From NCBI GenBank assembly GCA_041571575.1, contig JBFFTZ010000071.1, positions 1 through 9,954 on the forward strand: a stretch of 9,954 nucleotides of DNA. Direction: 5' to 3'. Below, in pieces: positions 6,381 to 9,954 of this stretch. Numbering within the stretch: position 1 is the first letter of the stretch; each line of letters begins with the position of its first letter. The translations under genes were made by a program, and so were the position numbers. A model generated the notes under the pieces. That model saw only the letters and a program-made list of their open reading frames with translations, was not told where the DNA came from and searched no databases. This DNA comes from CAKZML01 sp041571575. GTDB lineage: Bacteria > Pseudomonadota > Gammaproteobacteria > Steroidobacterales > BM003.

Positions 6381-7149
6381 GTCTCTCGTAACTCTGGATC
6401 TTGCCGGAGAGGCAGCCATTATCCGGTTGAACCGTCCTGCCCGGCACAATGCACTTGTGCCCGAGTTGCTGCTGGACTTGCTTAATAAACTCAACGATGA
6501 GCGCAGCCACGAGACCAGGTCGGTGGTTCTCGCCGCAGAGGGTCGTTCCTTCTCAACCGGAGGTGACCTTCTCGGATTCTGGGAGCACCGCGAAAACATT
6601 GCCGACTATGCGCAGCAGCTGGTCGGTTTGCTGAACCAGGTCGTGCTTTCCATTTACACGCACCCTGTACCGGTCGTCTGCGCTGTCCAGGGGCAGGTCA
6701 CGGGTGGTTCACTGGGTCTGCTCCTCGCTGCCGACCGAGTCATAATGAAACGCGAGGTGTCTATCACGCCATGGTACTCGGAGGTCGGATTCAGCCCGGA
6801 TGGCGGCTGGACCGCCTTGTTGCCTGGCCTCATTGGGCGCGAACAGTCCATGGGCTGGCTGTCGAGCAATGCCTCGGCCACAGCTGAAAAATGCCTGGCT
6901 ATGGGTATTGCTCACGAACTTGTTGCGAGTGACGTGGTCGAGGCAGCGCTTGCGTGGTCGCGCACATTCGCCGAAATGAGCGCGGCGAGTATTCAGGATG
7001 CTCGCCCATTAACAGGCCGCAACGCGGCGCAGCTCAGTCAACAGTTGGAAGCGGAACGCACTGCCTTTGTCAGGCAGGTACAGACTCCGGAGGCGATCGC
7101 CGGTATCGCACGATTTATCGGCAAGGAACTACTTGAGGAAAGTGAATGA
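6373..7149 (+). CDS. Enoyl-CoA hydratase/isomerase (crotonase) family protein
   Basis: A 258-residue crotonase-fold protein, the normal length. Family marks are LNRPARHNAL (19-28), SFSTGGD (59-65) for the first oxyanion region, and VQGQVTGGSLGLLLAADRV (105-123) for the second. Classical hydratases use two glutamates, in GGGCEL and PE-I-NLG. Here the first position is Gly115 (GGSLGL) and the second appears to be Tyr135 (PWYSEVGF), so simple hydration is unlikely. Asp143 in SPDGGW matches the PDGG motif of PaaG-type and related isomerases, whose Asp is catalytic. An enoyl-CoA or other acyl-CoA isomerase is thus more likely, with the MaoC proteins doing the hydration. The GTG at 6373 is preferred: it starts the protein at the usual place, eight bases before the MaoC stop. 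A longer frame from GTG 6328 would lie inside that gene. Confidence 0.85.
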   Translation: MTESLVTLDLAGEAAIIRLNRPARHNALVPELLLDLLNKLNDERSHETRSVVLAAEGRSFSTGGDLLGFWEHRENIADYAQQLVGLLNQVVLSIYTHPVPVVCAVQGQVTGGSLGLLLAADRVIMKREVSITPWYSEVGFSPDGGWTALLPGLIGREQSMGWLSSNASATAEKCLAMGIAHELVASDVVEAALAWSRTFAEMSAASIQDARPLTGRNAAQLSQQLEAERTAFVRQVQTPEAIAGIARFIGKELLEESE

Positions 7150-7907
7150 AAATTGAACGATCCATTGTCGCCATTACTGGCGCAGCTGGCGGCCTGGGAG
7201 CCGCCATGGCACGACGCCTGGCAGGCCAGGGTGCGCGCCTGGCCCTGATCGACTTTAATCCGGACATGCTCGATGAACTCAGTACGAACCTGAAGCTGCC
7301 GGGCGAGGATATCCTGACCGTGCCCTGCGATGTCAGCGACGAGTCCCAGGTCGACGAGGCATTCAGATCCATCGTCGGACATTTTGGCGGACTGGACCTG
7401 CTGGTCAACAACGCCGGAATTACACGTGACGCATTAATGCTGAAGTTCAAGGACGGCCAGCTGCAATCGAGAATGTCGCTGTCTGACTGGAATTCCGTCA
7501 TTAACGTCAACCTGACGGGCGTTTTCCTGTGTACCCGTGCAGCCGTTGAGCACATGATCAGTGGCGGTCACGGAGGGCTGGTCATCAATATTTCCAGCAT
7601 TTCCAGGGGCGGTAACATGGGACAGAGTAACTACTCGGCAGCCAAGGCCGGGGTTGCGGCAATGACTGTAACGTGGGCCAAGGAATTCGCTCGTTATGGA
7701 ATCAGGGTGAATACAATCTCGCCGGGCTTTATCGGAACGGAAATGGTTCGATCGATGAAACCGGAAGCGCTGGCCAAGCTGCAATCCATGATTCCTGCGG
7801 GCCGCATCGGTGAGCCGGATGAAATAGCACACACCGTCCAGTACATTATGGAAAACGACTTCGTCAACGGTCGCAATATAGAGGTCGATGGTGGTATGCG
7901 GCTTTAG
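7146..7907 (+). CDS. Short-chain dehydrogenase/reductase, FabG-like 3-hydroxyacyl dehydrogenase
   Basis: A 253-residue classical SDR. The nucleotide-binding TGAAGGLG is at 11-18, CDV at 61-63, NNAG at 88-91, and the catalytic set is Asn122 (NVNLTG), Ser150, Tyr163 and Lys167 (YSAAK). The C-terminus EVDGGMRL closes it as in FabG-type proteins. Asp36 at the end of beta-2 (ALIDFN) favours NAD(H) over NADP(H) and so favours oxidation. A loop around KFKDGQLQSRMSLSDW (100-115) is longer than in E. coli FabG. The likely reaction is interconversion of (R)-3-hydroxyacyl-CoA and 3-ketoacyl-CoA, acting after the MaoC hydratase. The ATGA overlap with the preceding gene and GAGGAAAG upstream indicate coupled translation. 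It is the last gene of the cluster. A reductive role cannot be excluded. Confidence 0.88.
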   Translation: MKIERSIVAITGAAGGLGAAMARRLAGQGARLALIDFNPDMLDELSTNLKLPGEDILTVPCDVSDESQVDEAFRSIVGHFGGLDLLVNNAGITRDALMLKFKDGQLQSRMSLSDWNSVINVNLTGVFLCTRAAVEHMISGGHGGLVINISSISRGGNMGQSNYSAAKAGVAAMTVTWAKEFARYGIRVNTISPGFIGTEMVRSMKPEALAKLQSMIPAGRIGEPDEIAHTVQYIMENDFVNGRNIEVDGGMRL

Positions 7908-8171
7908 CCGCGGTGACCCTCCAGGCCAGGCGCCGGGTTGCTGGCAGCCGGTAATGCGGACGGCGCCCTTGCTGACAGGCCGATCCTCGGTACCCGCCGC
8001 ACAGCACGGTGCCGGCCAAGAGTAATCCTGGCCGCCCGGCCCAAAGGCCTCGAATACCCGGCCCGATTCCGCTTCCGGCAAGCAACGGCGGGGGTCTGGC
8101 CTGGCGGTTTTACAGGCCTGGAATCCATTTAGACTGGCGCCGGTATGTTACTCCGGCAAATCAACTAGATG
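7908..8171. other. GC-rich intergenic stretch without a convincing gene
   Basis: No frame here has a good start, ribosome binding site and family-like protein; short open frames on both strands are low-complexity Arg/Pro/Ala strings typical of GC-rich DNA. Small hairpins can be drawn: GGCCTG/CAGGCC with a 9-base loop (8098-8118) and GCCGG/CCGGC with a 9-base loop (8139-8157). Neither is followed by a T run, and the GC-rich inverted sequence just after the SDR stop (about 7928-7967) also lacks one. No rho-independent terminator for the operon is seen. Confidence 0.5.
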
Positions 8172-8199
8172 TTGACTATATGTGCAGTCCGCCTATAAT
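8172..8199 (+). promoter_or_regulatory. Strong sigma70-type promoter of the cold-shock gene
   Basis: TTGACT (8172-8177) and a perfect TATAAT (8194-8199) are 16 bases apart. Transcription should start near 8206, leaving a leader of about 150 nt. This is the best promoter match in the window and sits at a sharp change from GC-rich to AT-richer DNA. Confidence 0.75.
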
Positions 8200-8205
8200 T
8201 CGCCC

Positions 8206-8355
8206 TAGCGTGCAAGTTCGCCCGATATTTATGCCCATCATTTCGAAGTTCCATTGTAGTACCTCGTCCTGTTTTTCATAAGTAATAGCAACACTTCTCG
8301 CAACACCGGCCTTTTTATAAGGCTTTAATTACTCTTGATTTAATAGGATTTAGAT
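8206..8355 (+). promoter_or_regulatory. Long 5' leader of the cold-shock gene
   Basis: About 150 untranslated bases separate the predicted transcription start from the ATG. Long structured leaders are typical of cspA-type mRNAs, where they control stability and translation with temperature. A small hairpin GGCCTT/AAGGCT (8308-8324) lies about 20 bases before the AGGA ribosome binding site (8345-8348). No clear copy of the E. coli cold box was recognised. Confidence 0.5.
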
Positions 8356-8562
8356 ATGTCTACTACTACTGGTACCGTCAAATGGTTTAACGAAGCTAAA
8401 GGCTTTGGGTTCATCGAGCAGGAAAATGGCCCCGACGTGTTTGCGCATCACAGCGCAATCGTTGGTGAAGGCTTCAAGACCCTGGCCGAAGGCCAGAAAG
8501 TCGAATTCACTGTCACCCAGGGCCAGAAGGGTCCCCAGGCAGCGAACATCGTCGCAGTCTAA
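8356..8562 (+). CDS. CspA-family cold-shock protein
   Basis: A 68-residue single cold-shock domain, the full usual length, which binds single-stranded RNA and DNA and acts as an RNA chaperone. RNP1 is KGFGFI (15-20) within TVKWFNEAKGFGFIEQENG. RNP2 is DVFAHHSAI (27-35), in which the common VFVHF/Y reads VFAHH, so one aromatic stacking position is His. The C-terminus GQKGPQAANIVAV is standard. AGGA lies eight bases before the ATG. The gene is monocistronic, with its own promoter and terminator, and is unrelated to the upstream cluster. Whether it responds to cold or is constitutive cannot be told, since such genomes often carry several paralogues. Confidence 0.95.
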   Translation: MSTTTGTVKWFNEAKGFGFIEQENGPDVFAHHSAIVGEGFKTLAEGQKVEFTVTQGQKGPQAANIVAV

Positions 8563-8604
8563 ACCAGATTGTGATGGCTTGACCCCCAGGGGTTGAGCAA
8601 AAGA

Positions 8605-8635
8605 GGGTAAGACCTGAGGGTCTTGCCCTTTTTTT
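8605..8635 (+). terminator. Rho-independent terminator after the cold-shock gene
   Basis: GGGTAAGACC (8605-8614) pairs with GGTCTTGCCC (8619-8628) over ten base pairs, including one G-U, around a TGAG loop. Seven T residues follow (8629-8635). It starts 42 bases after the stop codon. Confidence 0.92.
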
Positions 8636-8662
8636 ATGCCCGGATTTTGATGAGCCCCCGGG

Positions 8663-8691
8663 CGAGTTCCGAGTGCCGTCGCCCGAGTTCC
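8663..8691. repeat. Two direct repeats CGAGTTCC 21 bases apart
   Basis: CGAGTTCC occurs at 8663-8670 and 8684-8691, exactly 21 bases start to start, about two helical turns, so both copies face the same side of the DNA. An inverted pair CGGGCGA (8659-8665) / TCGCCCG (8679-8685) overlaps them. It lies between the cold-shock terminator and the PLD gene. Regulator binding is possible but unproven. Confidence 0.35.
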
Positions 8692-8697
8692 CCCATG

Positions 8698-8716
8698 GTG
8701 GAAGTTGTACTTCCAC
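8698..8716. promoter_or_regulatory. Perfect 8-3-8 palindrome before the PLD gene
   Basis: GTGGAAGT (8698-8705) and ACTTCCAC (8709-8716) are perfect inverted arms around TGT, 48 bases before the PLD start codon. Size and placement suit an operator for a dimeric regulator. No T run follows, so it is not a terminator. A weak promoter-like pair (TTGTAC 8705-8710, TATTAG 8726-8731, 15 apart) would place the -35 element in the palindrome. Confidence 0.45.
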
Positions 8717-8764
8717 GAATCCCGCTATTAGACTCAATCGCAACCTCGTCGATGATAAGCACCC

Positions 8765-9954
8765 ATGAATAAAATATATTTTTCTTTGAGCAAAAACTGG
8801 GTTTCCTGTGTGCTCTTTGGAATGGCCCTCCTGGGGGCGGCGCCAAGTCCGGCCAGCGCCCGGTCGTTGCAGCAGTGGGTGGACGAAAGTTGCCCTGAAT
8901 GTGCATCGCTGATGGAGTCCCGCACCGGCGTATACATACTGGAAAAGGGAGAAGAGGCCCTGATCGGGCGGGCCTGGTTAACCCAGCACGCAAGCAGGTC
9001 CATTGATATCCAGTACTTCATCTGGAGCACGGATAACATCGGCACCCTCGCCGCAGAGCAATTGCTTCTCGCCGCGGAGCGAGGAGTCAGGGTCCGGGTC
9101 CTGGTCGATGACCTGCTGGTGGATGCCGAGGATCAAACCTTGCTGCTGCTGTCGGCACATCCCAATGTTGAGATACGCATCTATAACCCCAACCTGTCGG
9201 TAGGTGTGTCCCTGTGGGACCGATTGTTTAATACGGCCTCTGATTTTCGTGGCGTTAATCAGCGCATGCACGACAAGACCGCCATCTTTGACGGGATCGC
9301 CGGGATTACCGGTGGACGGAATATGGCCGATGAGTATTTTGATTTCGACCACGAGTACAATTTCCGCGATCGTGACGCCTTGTTATTGGGGCCCGCCGTC
9401 AGGGACATGGAAGAAAACTTCGAGGAATTCTGGGTAAGTTCCCTTGCCGTGCCGGTGGAAGACATCCTGGCTGACTCGGTCCGCGTCCCAACCGATGAGC
9501 AGGTGGCACAACGGGCGAGAGAGCTTCATGCCTATGCGGCGGATCCAACTAATTTCGAACCGGAAATTCGCCAGGCAATTGCCGATATCCCGAAGTACTT
9601 CCCCAAGTTGCTCAAGGCGATGTCCTGGGAAGACGTGACCTTCATCAGTGACGAGCCAGGAAAGAACAGGGGCGAATTCGGACTGGAGGGTGGGGGAGAG
9701 TCGACCCGCGCACTCATCGAAGCCATCAAGAGCGCCAAAAAGTCTATCCTGATCCAGTCGCCCTACCTGATCTTGCCGAAGGGCGGCATTGAATTGTTCG
9801 GGCAACTGGTGGCGCGGGGAGTCAGCATTCGCATTTCCACTAATTCCCTTGCATCCACCGACAACATTCCCGCGTTCAGTGGGTACTACAAGCAGCGGGA
9901 CGACTTGCTTGAAACCGGGGTAGAGCTATTCGAATTCAAGCCGGAGCCCGGGAT
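8765..9954 (+). CDS. Phospholipase D family protein, ClsC-like cardiolipin synthase type, cut by the right edge
   Basis: An open frame of 396 codons to the window end with no stop. Residues 1-32 look like a Sec signal (hydrophobic VLFGMALLGAA, then ASA before RS), so the protein would act in the envelope. The first HKD motif is HDKTAIFD (His169, Lys171, Asp176) followed by GGRNMADEYF. Before it, IDIQYFIWSTDNIGTLAAEQ and RGVRVRVLVDDLLVD, and near the edge ISTNSLASTDN and GVELFEFKPEPG, match the ClsC (YmdC) pattern as recalled. In that family the second HKD motif comes shortly after this point, so about a quarter of the protein is missing. ClsC-type enzymes make cardiolipin from phosphatidylglycerol and phosphatidylethanolamine; other phosphatidyl transfer or phospholipase activity is possible. 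The ATG at 8765 has only a weak upstream GATAAG. Confidence 0.85.
   Translation, partial: MNKIYFSLSKNWVSCVLFGMALLGAAPSPASARSLQQWVDESCPECASLMESRTGVYILEKGEEALIGRAWLTQHASRSIDIQYFIWSTDNIGTLAAEQLLLAAERGVRVRVLVDDLLVDAEDQTLLLLSAHPNVEIRIYNPNLSVGVSLWDRLFNTASDFRGVNQRMHDKTAIFDGIAGITGGRNMADEYFDFDHEYNFRDRDALLLGPAVRDMEENFEEFWVSSLAVPVEDILADSVRVPTDEQVAQRARELHAYAADPTNFEPEIRQAIADIPKYFPKLLKAMSWEDVTFISDEPGKNRGEFGLEGGGESTRALIEAIKSAKKSILIQSPYLILPKGGIELFGQLVARGVSIRISTNSLASTDNIPAFSGYYKQRDDLLETGVELFEFKPEPG

Noticed and set aside
6373..7149. RpfF-type diffusible signal factor synthase
   Set aside because: RpfF depends on the crotonase glutamates, which appear to be replaced here, and no sensor or other Rpf gene is nearby.
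1345..7907. OleABCD-type olefin or beta-lactone pathway (thiolase fold, alpha/beta hydrolase, AMP ligase, SDR)
   Set aside because: The four superfamilies are present, but the SDR is a classical 253-residue FabG type rather than the longer extended OleD type. The MaoC and crotonase proteins also have no place in the Ole route.
1345..7907. Aryl polyene or fatty-acid-synthase-like biosynthetic cluster
   Set aside because: No acyl carrier protein, phosphopantetheinyl transferase or KAS I/II-type ketosynthase is seen. CoA-linked chemistry fits better.
7904..8132. Small open frames on both strands in the gap after the SDR
   Set aside because: They overlap one another, are rich in Arg, Pro and Ala, and lack ribosome binding sites or recognisable motifs.
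1..9954. tRNA or rRNA genes, CRISPR arrays, insertion sequences, phage attachment sites
   Set aside because: No cloverleaf, regularly spaced repeat, transposase or integrase-like protein, or terminal repeat was seen on either strand.

Overview
The window looks like a moderately GC-rich chromosome of a heterotrophic Gammaproteobacterium or a close relative. This rests on dense same-strand genes with ATGA overlaps, a CspA-type cold-shock gene behind a sigma70-like promoter, and a ClsC-like phospholipase D protein. The taxon is an inference; no rRNA or other marker gene is present.

Layout. (1) 1-71, minus strand: the start of an unidentified divergent gene running off the left edge. (2) 242-1246: an exported, circularly permuted PHB-depolymerase-type esterase. 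(3) 1345-7907: a compact plus-strand cluster of eight genes: KAS III/thiolase-fold enzyme, alpha/beta hydrolase, TetR regulator, acyl-CoA synthetase (AMP-forming), two small MaoC hot-dog proteins, an enoyl-CoA hydratase/isomerase (crotonase) family protein and a FabG-type SDR. Four junctions overlap and the rest are 5-19 bases apart. (4) 7908-8171: about 260 bases with no convincing gene. (5) 8172-8635: a cold-shock gene with a near-consensus promoter, a leader of about 150 nt and a rho-independent terminator. (6) 8765 to the right edge: an exported ClsC-like PLD protein, cut off before its second HKD motif.

How the genes may work together (inference). The synthetase would load a carboxylic acid onto CoA. 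The crotonase-fold protein lacks both hydratase glutamates and could act as a double-bond isomerase. The MaoC pair would hydrate an enoyl-CoA to the (R)-3-hydroxyacyl-CoA, and the SDR, with an NAD-type Asp, would oxidise it to the 3-ketoacyl-CoA. The KAS III-fold enzyme and the hydrolase would then cleave, condense or release. This resembles the R-specific chemistry of peroxisomal MFE-2 in separate genes. No acyl-CoA dehydrogenase, acyl carrier protein or transporter lies in the window, so the substrate and even the direction (breakdown or synthesis) are open.

Most worth following up: three enzymes in one operon (KAS III-like, second MaoC, crotonase-like) depart from the usual catalytic residues of their families, and related TGAA/TTCA dyads lie before the depolymerase and before the cluster, with a partly similar sequence at the TetR start. 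These suggest a specialised, TetR-controlled acyl-CoA pathway that may include the depolymerase.
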